Below, one piece after another: positions 36,053 through 45,187 of a stretch of DNA of 49,267 nucleotides. Positions within the stretch are counted from its first letter, which is position 1; each line of letters opens with the position of its first letter. Position numbers and translations under genes: made by a program. The stretch comes from Flavobacteriaceae bacterium. GTDB lineage: Bacteria > Bacteroidota > Bacteroidia > Flavobacteriales > Flavobacteriaceae. The notes under the pieces are model-generated. The model had not been told where the DNA came from. It worked only from the letters and a program-made list of their open reading frames with translations, and searched no databases. The stretch is from positions 1 through 49,267 of the forward strand of contig CANFZC010000013.1 of assembly GCA_947451475.1 (NCBI GenBank), in the 5' to 3' direction.

Positions 36053-36796
36053 TCACCCCACTCTAACCACCCCAATAGTCCCCTCTTCTCGCAACACACA
36101 AGGGATGCCGCCTACTTCTTGGTAAAAAGTAATGCCCAAATAAGCAAAACGATGCAAACCAACAGCTGGCAAACTACTAGGCTGCAAACTAAAGGACCCC
36201 ACTACCGCTCCTTTTGCAACGAGCATCGGCGAGGCGGTAGCCAATTGGTAAATAGCCGTATCAAAATCAACACCCAAGACACCCAACTGTAATTCCACAT
36301 GACTAGCACCTTTAGGAAATCGTACCGTACGTAAATCAAAATCCGTAACGGTATAGGTGCAAGTCAAATCATCATACACCCCCTTCAAAGGCACCACTCC
36401 CTCAAATTTAAAAGTAGGGGTAAATTCAAAATCACGCAACAATGCTTTTCCCGCTGTAGTCAAAATACCTTGACCCACCGTTCGAGACCCTCGATCCGAA
36501 CTGCCATCACAGTCCTTAATCCCCTGAAACAATTGCATCATTCGACCGTGTAAACTTCCCTCTTTATAAAATTTTAAAAAAGGAAACAGTGCAATCCTAA
36601 AGGCACTCTTAACCTTGGAACAACGACCAAATTCAGAACTGTTCTCCCGAACGCGAACCATACTAGCCTTAGTCTTAATAGCCTCCGCAGTAAATCCGCC
36701 TCCAGCAATCCGAGCAACAGGCTTGCCCTTCCGATAATAAAAATTTAATTCCCCTATAGTGCCTACTAACGATATAACCCCTTTTTGCTTTGCCAT
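36053..36796 (-). CDS. Unrecognised conserved-looking protein
   Basis: A 247-residue protein, no named family. The start at 36796 (MAKQKGVISLVGTIGELNFYYRKGK) is preferred because the 55 codons further upstream translate an 11-bp DNA repeat (RYIYAINTLYIRYIYA...), not protein-like sequence. The opening, a short beta hairpin followed by GKPVARIAGG and RVRENSSEFGRCSKVKSAFR, resembles small Bacteroidota proteins of unknown function that occur in several copies per genome. The C-terminal half is beta-rich. No signal peptide. Its promoter region contains the repeats, which may affect expression. It converges with the S74-domain gene. Confidence 0.65.
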   Translation of the reverse strand: MAKQKGVISLVGTIGELNFYYRKGKPVARIAGGGFTAEAIKTKASMVRVRENSSEFGRCSKVKSAFRIALFPFLKFYKEGSLHGRMMQLFQGIKDCDGSSDRGSRTVGQGILTTAGKALLRDFEFTPTFKFEGVVPLKGVYDDLTCTYTVTDFDLRTVRFPKGASHVELQLGVLGVDFDTAIYQLATASPMLVAKGAVVGSFSLQPSSLPAVGLHRFAYLGITFYQEVGGIPCVLREEGTIGVVRVG

Positions 36797-36838
36797 ACCT
36801 AGTGTTTTAGATTTATCAAATGTAATAATAATTATAAT

Positions 36839-36906
36839 ATATAGCGTATATATAGCGTATATATAGCGTATATATAGCGTGTTTATAGCGTATATATAGC
36901 GTATAG
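36839..36906. repeat. Six copies of an 11-bp direct repeat (AGCGTATATAT)
   Basis: The core GCG recurs at 36844, 36855, 36866, 36877, 36888 and 36899, exactly every 11 bases; the fourth unit has GTGTTTAT instead of GTATATAT. It lies 43 bases upstream of the start at 36796, a promoter-proximal position about one helical turn per unit. Confidence 0.92.
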
Positions 36907-36967
36907 AATATAAGGTTACTATATAGCAAACGCTAGTAAGAACTAGTCCTATCCGCATCACAAAACA

Positions 36968-36998
36968 AAAAAAGCCATACTAGTACAGTATGGCTTTA
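36968..36998. terminator. Terminator after the OmpA-family gene
   Basis: Stem AAAGCCATACT (36971-36981)/AGTATGGCTTT (36987-36997), loop of five. On the minus strand it is followed by TTTTTTTG, 24 bases past the OmpA stop. Confidence 0.88.
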
Positions 36999-37020
36999 CT
37001 ATTATATAGTAAGCAACTAG

Positions 37021-37716
37021 TTATTTACCAGCTTCCTTCTGTGCATCTTGCACCATTTTGTCGTTAGCCGTAATAGCAAACTCTACACGACGATTCTGAC
37101 TTCTTCCCTCAGGAGTGTCATTCGTAGCAATAGGATCCGCAATTCCTAATCCAGTGGTCGTAAACCTACCAGAATTCAATCCTTTACCAGCCAAGTAAGC
37201 TTTCACAGTAGCCGCTCTTTGATTCGATAAATTCAAATTGTATTCCGCAGCTCCCGTACTATCAGTATAGCCATAAATCTGGATGTTGGTGTCTGGATAC
37301 TGATTGAATACCGGAATCAATTTATCCAAATTAGCTTTAGCCGCAGCCGTCAAAGTAGATTTATTAGTATCAAAACGTACCGCATTTTCTCCCAAAACCA
37401 AACGAATCCCTTCTCCAACGCGCTCTACTTGAGCTCCCGGTAAAGCGGTTTCAATTTCACGGGCTTGCTTGTCCATTTTGTGTCCAATAACACCTCCTGC
37501 AACACCTCCAATAACACCGCCAAGCACCGCACCCAAAGCACCGTTGCCGCCTTTACCAATGTTATTGCCTAAAATCCCTCCAATCAAAGCACCACCCACA
37601 GCGCCTATAGCCGCTCCACGTTGTGTCTTATTGGTGTTTTTAACTGATTCACAACTGGTAAAAACCGTTGACAGTAAAAACAAACTTCCTAGTACTAATA
37701 CACTTATCTTTTTCAT
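37021..37716 (-). CDS. OmpA-family lipoprotein with glycine-zipper domain
   Basis: A 231-residue outer-membrane lipoprotein. Lipobox ends in Cys22 (TVFTSC). Residues ~33-82 are a glycine-zipper segment (GAAIGAVGGALIGGILGNNIG...GGVIGGVAGGVIG) that can insert in membrane. Residues ~110-222 are the OmpA C-terminal peptidoglycan-binding domain, with GYTDSTG (Asp) and SQNRRVEF (Arg) contacting diaminopimelate. It anchors outer membrane to peptidoglycan. Five bases after the lipocalin lipoprotein gene, so the two are co-transcribed. Confidence 0.93.
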   Translation of the reverse strand: MKKISVLVLGSLFLLSTVFTSCESVKNTNKTQRGAAIGAVGGALIGGILGNNIGKGGNGALGAVLGGVIGGVAGGVIGHKMDKQAREIETALPGAQVERVGEGIRLVLGENAVRFDTNKSTLTAAAKANLDKLIPVFNQYPDTNIQIYGYTDSTGAAEYNLNLSNQRAATVKAYLAGKGLNSGRFTTTGLGIADPIATNDTPEGRSQNRRVEFAITANDKMVQDAQKEAGK

Positions 37717-37721
37717 AACGC

Positions 37722-38198
37722 TTAATTTATTTTTTCAAATTGATATACTACATCTGCCATATTCCCGCCTACATTAATACGGTCAATCAACTGGAACGAA
37801 CTATCACTTTGGTTAGCCACACGCAATACATAGCCCGCTTTAACAGTTTTAGCTTTGGCTTCATCCAAAATTTTCAATACAAATTGTCCTTCCTTGTTGA
37901 TAAACCAAGTGATTGGTGTGCTGTATGCCGTGCACTTAGGACTGTTCAAAGTCATCTCTCCCTTGTTGTTGTTTGAAATGAACTTCCAAGTACTGCCCAC
38001 AAAACATTTCGAATCAGCCAAATCAAATGAAGTGACTTTAATCACATCCGAACCCGGATAATTTACCGAAACCAGGTGCCAATTGCCTTTAATCGCAACC
38101 TGTGATTTCGTATCGGTCTTGGTACTAGTCGCTGAATCGGGGGATTTACAAGCAAAAACCAAGAAGGATAAGAAACCCATTAAAATAATTTTCTTCAT
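37722..38198 (-). CDS. Lipocalin-like lipoprotein
   Basis: A 158-residue lipoprotein (lipobox FAC, Cys17, then Ser/Thr/Lys tether). Residues ~35-155 form a lipocalin-like barrel: IKGNWHLVSVNYPG, CFVGSTWKFISNNNKGEMTL, CTAYSTPITWFINKEGQFVLKIL, VLRVANQSDSSFQLIDRI. It leads a two-gene unit with the OmpA-family gene, five bases apart. Pairing of a small lipocalin with an OmpA lipoprotein suggests a shared role at the outer membrane. Ligand unknown. Confidence 0.87.
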   Translation of the reverse strand: MKKIILMGFLSFLVFACKSPDSATSTKTDTKSQVAIKGNWHLVSVNYPGSDVIKVTSFDLADSKCFVGSTWKFISNNNKGEMTLNSPKCTAYSTPITWFINKEGQFVLKILDEAKAKTVKAGYVLRVANQSDSSFQLIDRINVGGNMADVVYQFEKIN

Positions 38199-38324
38199 AC
38201 CACTGTTTTATTTGAATTAATACAGCAAATATACACTCATTTTTGTTTAAGCTTTTATAAAAAAATACTAAAAAACCTTAGTCATACGACTGCGTCAATT
38301 TGTCAGCATCACTACTTTTGGTAT

Positions 38325-38332
38325 TAGTTTTG
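38325..38332 (+). promoter_or_regulatory. Candidate -7 box (TAGTTTTG) for htpG
   Basis: TAGTTTTG matches TAnnTTTG. A TTTG (38299-38302) lies 22 bases upstream, near the expected -33 spacing. The start codon is 41 bases further. A second match, TACTTTTG, overlaps just upstream. Confidence 0.4.
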
Positions 38333-38372
38333 ACTACTAAGAAGGTAATTGTTTAATCTAAAAAATAAACCT

Positions 38373-40274
38373 ATGACAACAGGAAAAATTAATGTATCAG
38401 TAGAAAACATCTTTCCACTAATCAAGAAGTTTTTATACAGCGACCACGAAATTTTCTTGCGTGAATTAGTCTCTAATGCTACCGATGCGACCTTAAAACT
38501 AAAACACTTAACCAGTATTGGTGAAGCCAAAGTAGAATACGGCAATCCCATCATCGAAGTGAAAATCGATAAAGAAGGCAAAAAACTACACCTTATCGAC
38601 CAAGGACTCGGAATGACAGCCGAAGAAGTGGAAAAATACATCAACCAAGTGGCCTTCTCCGGTGCCGAAGAGTTCCTAGAAAAATACAAAGACTCTGCCA
38701 AAGACTCGGGCATCATCGGACATTTTGGTCTAGGTTTCTACTCGGCCTTCATGGTAGCTGAAAAAGTGGAAATCATAACCAAATCATACAAAGACGAACC
38801 TGCCGCTCATTGGACTTGTGACGGAAGCCCAGAGTTTACCCTAGAACCACATGACAAAACCGACAGAGGTACCGAAATCATCCTGCACATCGCCGAAGAT
38901 TCCCTAGACTTCCTAGAAGACTATAAAATCCGCGAGCTGTTGACCAAATACAACAAATTCATGCCGGTGCCAATCAAATTCGGTACCCGCAAAGAAAAGA
39001 TAGAACAGAAAAAAGGGGAATCCGTTGCCGAAGAGGATAAAGACAACATCTTCACCGAAGTAGAAGTAGACAACATCATCAACAACCCGAACCCAGCTTG
39101 GACCAAACAACCGGTAGACTTATCCGATGAGGATTATAAAAGCTTCTACCGCGAGTTATACCCTATGCAGTTTGAAGAACCGTTATTCAACATCCACCTG
39201 AATGTAGATTATCCGTTCAACCTAACGGGTATCCTATATTTCCCGAAAATGTCGGCCGACCTCCAACTGCAAAAGGACAAAATCCAATTGTACCAAAACC
39301 AAGTGTACGTTACCGATAACGTGGAAGGAATCGTACCCGAGTTCTTAGGAATGCTTAAAGGGGTCATCGATTCACCAGACATCCCATTAAACGTTTCGCG
39401 TTCATACCTCCAAGCCGATGGTAACGTAAAGAAAATAGCCAACTACATCACCCGTAAAGTAGCCGACAAACTAAAAACCTTATTCAACGAAAACCGCGAA
39501 GATTTCGAGAAAAAATGGAACGACATCAAAATCGTTCTTGAATATGGTATGTTATCGGAACCGAAATTCTACGAAAAAGCGGCCGACTTTGTACTATATC
39601 CTTCAGTAGATGATAAATATTATACGTTGGCCGAATTAAAAGAAGCCATCACTGCCAATCAAACCGATAAAAACGGCAAACTAGTAGTCCTATATGCGTC
39701 CCATAAAGAGGCCCAACACGGATACATCGAAATCGCCAAAGAGAAAGGATACGAAGTAATCTTATTAGATTCTCCTATAGTGTCGCACCTAATTCAAAAA
39801 CTGGAAAGCGATAACGAAAACCTAACCTTTACCCGCGTTGACTCGGACCATATCGACAAACTAATTCAAAAAGAGGATACGCAATTATCCAAACTTTCAG
39901 AAGAGGAAGCGACTCAACTAAAATCTGTACTAGAAGAACTAGTACCAAAAGCGAACTATACCGTTCAACTGGAACCTATGGACAGCACGGCCGCACCTTT
40001 CATCATTACCCAACCCGAATTCATGCGACGTATGAAAGAAATGAGTCAGTCAGGCGGTGGCGGAATGTTTGGTATGGGCAACTTCCCAGAGATGTACAAT
40101 CTAGTGGTGAACACCAACTCGGATTTAGCCAACACCATCCTTAATTCAGCGGATAAATCGGCTCAAGAAAGCCTAGTAAAACAAGCCTTAGACCTAGCCA
40201 AAATTTCGCAAGGACTGCTAAAAGGGGAAGAACTTACCGCTTTCGTAAAAAGAAGTTTCGAGTTAATCCAATAA
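38373..40274 (+). CDS. htpG: Molecular chaperone HtpG (Hsp90)
   Basis: ATP-dependent chaperone, 633 residues. The ATG at 38373 starts TTGKINVSVENIFPLIKKFLYSD, the normal N-terminus; the TTG 24 bases upstream is not needed. The ATP lid and pocket are visible: FLRELVSNATDA (catalytic Glu/Asn), DQGLGMT and GHFGLGFYSAFMVAEK. The middle domain has the conserved Arg in NVSRSYLQADGNVKKI. The C-terminal dimerisation domain ends in a Met/Gly-rich loop and helical tail. DQGLGM instead of the usual DNGIGM and the modest length fit Bacteroidota HtpG. Ends at a strong terminator. Confidence 0.96.
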   Translation: MTTGKINVSVENIFPLIKKFLYSDHEIFLRELVSNATDATLKLKHLTSIGEAKVEYGNPIIEVKIDKEGKKLHLIDQGLGMTAEEVEKYINQVAFSGAEEFLEKYKDSAKDSGIIGHFGLGFYSAFMVAEKVEIITKSYKDEPAAHWTCDGSPEFTLEPHDKTDRGTEIILHIAEDSLDFLEDYKIRELLTKYNKFMPVPIKFGTRKEKIEQKKGESVAEEDKDNIFTEVEVDNIINNPNPAWTKQPVDLSDEDYKSFYRELYPMQFEEPLFNIHLNVDYPFNLTGILYFPKMSADLQLQKDKIQLYQNQVYVTDNVEGIVPEFLGMLKGVIDSPDIPLNVSRSYLQADGNVKKIANYITRKVADKLKTLFNENREDFEKKWNDIKIVLEYGMLSEPKFYEKAADFVLYPSVDDKYYTLAELKEAITANQTDKNGKLVVLYASHKEAQHGYIEIAKEKGYEVILLDSPIVSHLIQKLESDNENLTFTRVDSDHIDKLIQKEDTQLSKLSEEEATQLKSVLEELVPKANYTVQLEPMDSTAAPFIITQPEFMRRMKEMSQSGGGGMFGMGNFPEMYNLVVNTNSDLANTILNSADKSAQESLVKQALDLAKISQGLLKGEELTAFVKRSFELIQ

Positions 40275-40300
40275 ACGCACAAACGATTTCTAAAGAAACG

Positions 40301-40334
40301 AAAACCTGCCAGTCCCTACTGGCAGGTTTTTTTT
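40301..40334 (+). terminator. htpG terminator
   Basis: Perfect stem AAAACCTGCCAGT (40301-40313)/ACTGGCAGGTTTT (40318-40330), four-base loop, T-tract. Confidence 0.95.
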
Positions 40335-40374
40335 ATTATTCGAAACCAACAAAGTAGTTGTAAGTCTTTTTTAC

Positions 40375-40382
40375 TAAATTTG
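40375..40382 (+). promoter_or_regulatory. Candidate -7 box (TAAATTTG) for the prolyl oligopeptidase gene
   Basis: Exact TAnnTTTG match, 27 bases before the ATG at 40409. The -33 element is not obvious. Confidence 0.45.
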
Positions 40383-40408
40383 AGCAAACCAAACTAAATT
40401 ACGCAAAC

Positions 40409-42481
40409 ATGAAAAAAGCGGCATGGCTAACTTTGTTTTTCCTATCCAATATATACACTATGATGGCACAAGAAGATCCTTATTTATGGCTAGAAGAAGT
40501 CGACGGGGCTAACGCATTAGAATTTGTGCAATCCCATAACAAAGCAACCCAAGAGGTTTTAATGCAACAAAGCAATTACCAAGACCTCTTCAATAAAAGT
40601 TTAGCCATAATCAATGCCACCGACCGTATTGCATTTCCCGCCATCTACGGGAAATACATTTACAACTTCTGGCAAGATCAAGACCACGTGAGAGGCATCT
40701 GGAGAAGAACTACCAGCACCAGCTACCAAAGCGCCAATCCTACCTGGGAAACCCTACTCGACCTAGACGCACTAAGTAAGGTAGATAACGCCAAATGGGT
40801 CTTCAAAGGAGCCAGCGGCTTGTATCCCAATTACGATCGCTTTATCGTGCAACTCTCCAAAGGAGGTGGCGATGCCGTAGTCATTAAAGAATACGATGCC
40901 GTAGCCAAAAAATTCATTACTAATGGTTTCGAATTACCAGAATCCAAATGCAGCGTGAGTTATTTAGACGTGAATACCCTAATAGTAGGCACTGATTTCG
41001 GCAAAGGGAGTATGACCACGTCTGGTTACCCAAGAATCGTCAAACTTTGGAAAAGAGGGACTCCCCTTAGTAGCGCCAAAACTATTTTTGAAGGCGATGC
41101 TTCCGATGTATCCGACAACGGACATGTCCTAAGAGACGGCGACCTCAACTATCTAATGATTGAAAAAAGCGAAACCTTCTATTCCTCCAAAGTGTTTATT
41201 TACCAAAACAATAAAGTAATCCCCTTGGAAATCCCCGAAGATGCTAACATTAGAGGTATTTTAAACAACCAACTAATCATAAACCTTAAATCCGACTGGA
41301 AGGTTGAAGGCCAAACGTACAAACAAGGTGCTGCCATTAGTGCCAATTTTACATCCCTGATTAATGGCACTAAAGACCTCCACCTCATCTACGAACCGGA
41401 TGCCTTCAGCAGTATTGAAGACCTATCTCAAACAAAAAACTTCTTGCTTTTCAATATTCTAAATAATGTGAAAAGCGAACTATACTCCTACGCCTTCGGC
41501 AACGGAAAATGGGTAGCAACTAAAGTAAACGCCCCCGATTATGGAACTATCGGACTCGGCTCAACCGATGAGTTTAGTGATGATTATTTCTACACCTATC
41601 AAAACTTCTTAACGCCTACGTCGTTGTATAGTGCCACCGCAAATACAACAAACACCAAACTAATAAAAGCACTGCCCGCTTACTTCAACGCCGACAAGTA
41701 CAAAGTAGAACAATTCAAAATGAAGTCAAAAGACGGCGAAATGATCCCCTACTTTGTAATCTCATCTAAAGAAACGAAATACGATGGCAACAATCCCACA
41801 CTGCTAAATGCTTATGGCGGATTCGAAATCCCCGAAGTGCCCTTTTACTCCGGTGTTATGGGTCAATCGTGGTTAGAAAAAGGCGGGGTATTCGTCCTAG
41901 CCAATATCAGAGGGGGTGGCGAATTTGGTCCTAAATGGCACCAAGCGGGCCTAAAAGAAAAACGCCAAAACATCTACAACGACTTTCACGGCGTAGCAGA
42001 AGACCTCATCGCACGCAAAATAACTTCCCCTAAACACCTTGGCATCATGGGCGGTAGTAACGGCGGATTGCTAATGGGTGTAGCCTTCACCCAAAGACCT
42101 GACTTATACAACGCAGTGGTGTGCCAAGTACCTCTTTTAGATATGAAACGCTTCAACAAACTCCTAGCGGGTGCCAGCTGGATGGGCGAATACGGTGATC
42201 CGGACACAGCCGATTGGGAGTTCATCAAAAAATATTCTCCCTACCAAAACGTAAACAAAGACACCACCTATCCCGAAGTGTTCTTCATGACCTCTACCCG
42301 CGACGATAGGGTTCATCCAGGTCACGCCCGTAAAATGGCAGCCAAAATGCTAGACATGGGACACAAAGTGTACTACTATGAAAATACCGAAGGCGGCCAC
42401 GGCGGTTCGGCAACCAACGATCAGAAAGCCAAATTCTACGCGCTATACTATGCCTACCTTTGGATGAAGTTAAAAGCATAA
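40409..42481 (+). CDS. Secreted prolyl oligopeptidase family serine peptidase (S9A)
   Basis: A 690-residue exported peptidase cleaving after proline in short peptides. Signal peptide 1-21 (AAWLTLFFLSNIYTMMAQ). The mature start EDPYLWLEEVDGANALEFV is the S9A opening. The beta-propeller follows (about 70-400). The hydrolase domain has GGFEIPEVPFYSGV, the oxyanion-side NIRGGGEFGPKWHQAG, catalytic Ser in GGSNGGLLMG (near 549), Asp in TSTRDDRVHPGHARKM and His in EGGHGGS. Complete triad. Bracketed by near-identical hairpins. Periplasmic peptide turnover is the likely role. Confidence 0.94.
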   Translation: MKKAAWLTLFFLSNIYTMMAQEDPYLWLEEVDGANALEFVQSHNKATQEVLMQQSNYQDLFNKSLAIINATDRIAFPAIYGKYIYNFWQDQDHVRGIWRRTTSTSYQSANPTWETLLDLDALSKVDNAKWVFKGASGLYPNYDRFIVQLSKGGGDAVVIKEYDAVAKKFITNGFELPESKCSVSYLDVNTLIVGTDFGKGSMTTSGYPRIVKLWKRGTPLSSAKTIFEGDASDVSDNGHVLRDGDLNYLMIEKSETFYSSKVFIYQNNKVIPLEIPEDANIRGILNNQLIINLKSDWKVEGQTYKQGAAISANFTSLINGTKDLHLIYEPDAFSSIEDLSQTKNFLLFNILNNVKSELYSYAFGNGKWVATKVNAPDYGTIGLGSTDEFSDDYFYTYQNFLTPTSLYSATANTTNTKLIKALPAYFNADKYKVEQFKMKSKDGEMIPYFVISSKETKYDGNNPTLLNAYGGFEIPEVPFYSGVMGQSWLEKGGVFVLANIRGGGEFGPKWHQAGLKEKRQNIYNDFHGVAEDLIARKITSPKHLGIMGGSNGGLLMGVAFTQRPDLYNAVVCQVPLLDMKRFNKLLAGASWMGEYGDPDTADWEFIKKYSPYQNVNKDTTYPEVFFMTSTRDDRVHPGHARKMAAKMLDMGHKVYYYENTEGGHGGSATNDQKAKFYALYYAYLWMKLKA

Positions 42482-42493
42482 GCGAAAAACATC

Positions 42494-42523
42494 AAACCTG
42501 TCAGCACGCTGGCAGGTTTTTTT
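42494..42523 (+). terminator. Terminator of the prolyl oligopeptidase gene
   Basis: Stem AAACCTGTCAGC (42494-42505)/GCTGGCAGGTTT (42508-42519) with one G-U pair and a T-tract. Nearly the same sequence as the htpG terminator. Confidence 0.9.
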
Positions 42524-42567
42524 ATCAATTAAATTCCCGACCTTCGCACTACAAAATACCTCTAGAA

Positions 42568-42981
42568 ATGACACTACACATCGAAACTCCAGCGCTTTTA
42601 TTTTCAGCGACCTCTTTAATCTTACTGGCCTACACCAACCGATTTCTAACCATCGCCCAAATCGTAAGAAGCCTAAAAAAACACTACGATGAAGCGCAAA
42701 CCAAAAGCATACTCCTCCAAATAAAAAATCTAAACTTGAGGATTTCCCTGATCCGCTATATGCAACTCTTCGGGGTCCTATGCTTATTCCTATCGGTATT
42801 TGCCATGCTTTGCCTGTTCCTCGAACAGCAAACAGCCGGTATTTATTTATTCGCCGCCAGCTTATTATGCCTTCTGATCTCCCTAGGTATTTCCTTTTGG
42901 GAAATCAGCATCTCCGTAACAGCCTTACGCTTTCACCTTAGTGATTTACTTGATGAAGAAATAAAAAAAGGGAAGGAGTAA
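42568..42981 (+). CDS. DUF2721 family membrane protein
   Basis: A 137-residue integral membrane protein. The start at 42568 (MTLHIETPALLFSATSLILLAYTNRFL) is preferred: the longer frame from 42460 would translate the upstream terminator and overlap the peptidase gene. Three hydrophobic segments are at about 8-30, 64-86 and 91-113. The PALLFSATSLILLAYTNRFL and RxLxxHYDEA motifs are typical of DUF2721. Function of the family is unknown. Confidence 0.85.
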   Translation: MTLHIETPALLFSATSLILLAYTNRFLTIAQIVRSLKKHYDEAQTKSILLQIKNLNLRISLIRYMQLFGVLCLFLSVFAMLCLFLEQQTAGIYLFAASLLCLLISLGISFWEISISVTALRFHLSDLLDEEIKKGKE

Positions 42982-43038
42982 TATAATTTTCCTATATTTA
43001 CTCACTGTCAATCAATTACCAAACAAAATCAAACCCTT

Positions 43039-45180
43039 ATGAAACAAAAACTACTCTTACTTACGCTGCTTTCTTTTACTATTGGATTTGCTAGTCCTAA
43101 AGCGAAAGCTACTGCCAATCCGGCCATCGGAATAACCCTGACCGCCTATAATGTTGGTAATGCTATTTTTTATACTATCAATATTAAAAACACTGGCGAA
43201 GAAACATTATTCAATGTGTATCTTACCGATGTAGACCCATCCAATGCCATTATTTTTAATGTAACTTCATTTCCTGCTTTGGCTCCGGGAGATGAAATAT
43301 TAAACATACAAGCTAGCAAGTTTGGTGTGTTTTGTTTCGACCAAAGTCAAGTTATGGTTCATGCTACAGCTTTATCCACTAGTCTTGAAATAACCGATGT
43401 ATCTTCTGATCCATTACTAACCGATGGTAACGGTTTACCGGGTAATTATTACAATGATTTCCCCACTATTACAAATTATTATAATTTCATTACTGGTCAA
43501 CAAGAAGGAACTTATTTGGATGCCAATAACAATTCCATAGTAGATGTGGGCGATGTAGTCAACTACACCTATAGCGTAAACAGCAATTCGGGTATGCCTG
43601 TTGAAATTTTTGACAATAATGCCATACTAGCCGAGTCGTATTTTTCAAATGGCTATGGAACCACCGTAGGAATTCATTATCTAACGCCTGCAGATGTAGC
43701 CCTAGGGTATGTATATAATTCTTCAAATATTATCGGCTATGGACCCTGTGATGTAGGTGGTTATTTTTATGACCCAACTCCTTGTAGCTGTCCTAATCCC
43801 AATAGTGCAACTATAGTTACGGCTTTAACCACCGATTTACCCAATCAAATATCCGGTAAAGTCAATTTCAACAGTGCCAACGACAACTGTACTACTGGTT
43901 TAAATTTCCCCTTCCGTAGAGTAAATACGACCGATGGTACCTATAACTACAGCACCTATACCGACAACACCGGTGATTACCACATTTTAATTCCAAATAC
44001 TGGAACCTACAGTACTGCAGCGTTAACTAATTTAAACGCCAATTTTACTTCCAATCCTGCAGCTGTAGCGGTAACGAGTAGCGGCACCGGAGTTGATTAT
44101 AACAATACCAATTTCTGTATCAGCTCAGCAACTAATTACACCGACTTGTACGTAAACATGTTCAACGTCAACCAAGCCATTCCCGGAAATGTAGCAACCT
44201 ACAGAATATACTATAAAAACAATGGAAGTACCAACCTCAACGGGAGTATTCAGCTGACCTACAACAATGCCAAACTGACTTTTGCGAGTGCAACACCTTC
44301 TCAAAACAGCAGCTCGGCGGGAACCTTGACTTGGAATTACACCAATTTATTGCCGTTTGAAGAACGTTATATAGATTTATCACTAAATGTGCTGATACCA
44401 CCTACTGTGAATGTTAATGACCTACTTGCCTTTACCGTAGTAGCCAATCCAACCGCAGGTGATAACGTTCCGCTAAACAATACTATGAGTTGGAACCAAA
44501 CCGTTCGCAGTTCGTTTGACCCTAACGACAAAACCGTTATAGAAGGGTCAACTATCTCAACCACTCAAGCGACTAATTACTTAACGTATGTAACGCGTTT
44601 CCAAAACACAGGAACAGCCAATGCCACTACAGTAGTAATTAAAGAAACCCTAGACCCTAAACTGGATTGGAACACCTTTGAGCCAATCGCTTCAAGTCAT
44701 ACTTCCAATATCCAAATTAAAAATGGTAATCAAGTAACCTATACGTTCTCTAACATTGATTTACCGTATGAAACTGCCAATGAAGCAGGCAGCCATGGAT
44801 GGATGACCTACAGAATCAAACCAAAAAGCAACGTAGTCATAGGCGATATCATGAGTTCAAAATCAGACATCTATTTTGATTACAACGCTCCTATCATCAC
44901 AAATACAGTAGCAACGCAAGTAACCGCCCTAGGCACCACTGATTTCATTAAAAACAATTTTAAAGTGTACCCTAATCCGGCTGCCAATTATGTTGTAATA
45001 GAAACAAGCATAAGTGAGGAAGCGCACTACCAAATCATGGATGTAAACGGTAAACTACTATTGAGCGATACCATTGAAAGTTTAAAACCAATCGATATTA
45101 GTACCCTTCAAGGCGGCTTCTATTTAGTCAACATCTTAACCAATCAAGGTAAAGCTACCTACAAACTCATTAAAAACTAA
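43039..45180 (+). CDS. T9SS type A secreted protein with DUF11/conserved-repeat-like domains
   Basis: A 713-residue secreted beta-rich protein. Signal peptide 1-18 (LLLLTLLSFTIGFAS). Residues ~28-130 look like an Ig-like DUF11 unit (YTINIKNTGEETLFNVYLTDVDP). A carboxypeptidase-regulatory-like unit lies near 270-350 (ISGKVNFNSANDNCTTGLNFPFRRV...). Then a region with SSFDPNDKTVIEG (~493-505) and LTYVTRFQNTGTANATTVVIKETLDPKLD, seen in many Flavobacteria T9SS proteins. The C-terminal sorting domain is FKVYPNPAANYVVIETS...GKLLLSDTI...LQGGFYLVNILTNQGKATYKLIKN. Function unknown; cell-surface or secreted. Confidence 0.92.
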   Translation: MKQKLLLLTLLSFTIGFASPKAKATANPAIGITLTAYNVGNAIFYTINIKNTGEETLFNVYLTDVDPSNAIIFNVTSFPALAPGDEILNIQASKFGVFCFDQSQVMVHATALSTSLEITDVSSDPLLTDGNGLPGNYYNDFPTITNYYNFITGQQEGTYLDANNNSIVDVGDVVNYTYSVNSNSGMPVEIFDNNAILAESYFSNGYGTTVGIHYLTPADVALGYVYNSSNIIGYGPCDVGGYFYDPTPCSCPNPNSATIVTALTTDLPNQISGKVNFNSANDNCTTGLNFPFRRVNTTDGTYNYSTYTDNTGDYHILIPNTGTYSTAALTNLNANFTSNPAAVAVTSSGTGVDYNNTNFCISSATNYTDLYVNMFNVNQAIPGNVATYRIYYKNNGSTNLNGSIQLTYNNAKLTFASATPSQNSSSAGTLTWNYTNLLPFEERYIDLSLNVLIPPTVNVNDLLAFTVVANPTAGDNVPLNNTMSWNQTVRSSFDPNDKTVIEGSTISTTQATNYLTYVTRFQNTGTANATTVVIKETLDPKLDWNTFEPIASSHTSNIQIKNGNQVTYTFSNIDLPYETANEAGSHGWMTYRIKPKSNVVIGDIMSSKSDIYFDYNAPIITNTVATQVTALGTTDFIKNNFKVYPNPAANYVVIETSISEEAHYQIMDVNGKLLLSDTIESLKPIDISTLQGGFYLVNILTNQGKATYKLIKN

Positions 45181-45187
45181 CAATACC

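Noticed and set aside
34625..36796. Prophage remnant suggested by the tail-fibre chaperone domain
   Set aside because: No capsid, portal, terminase, integrase or lysis genes; the protein has its own signal peptide.
36839..36906. CRISPR array
   Set aside because: Units are 11 bp in direct contact, with no spacers and no cas genes.
36796..36961. N-terminal extension of the orphan gene reading through the 11-bp repeats
   Set aside because: The peptide is only the translated repeat (RYIYA/TLYI pattern); MAKQKG at 36796 is the plausible start.
37469..37777. 102-codon plus-strand ORF
   Set aside because: Antisense to the glycine-zipper codons of the OmpA gene (Pro-rich mirror of Gly codons).
42460..42567. 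Extended N-terminus of the DUF2721 protein
   Set aside because: It would translate the upstream terminator hairpin and overlap the peptidase gene.
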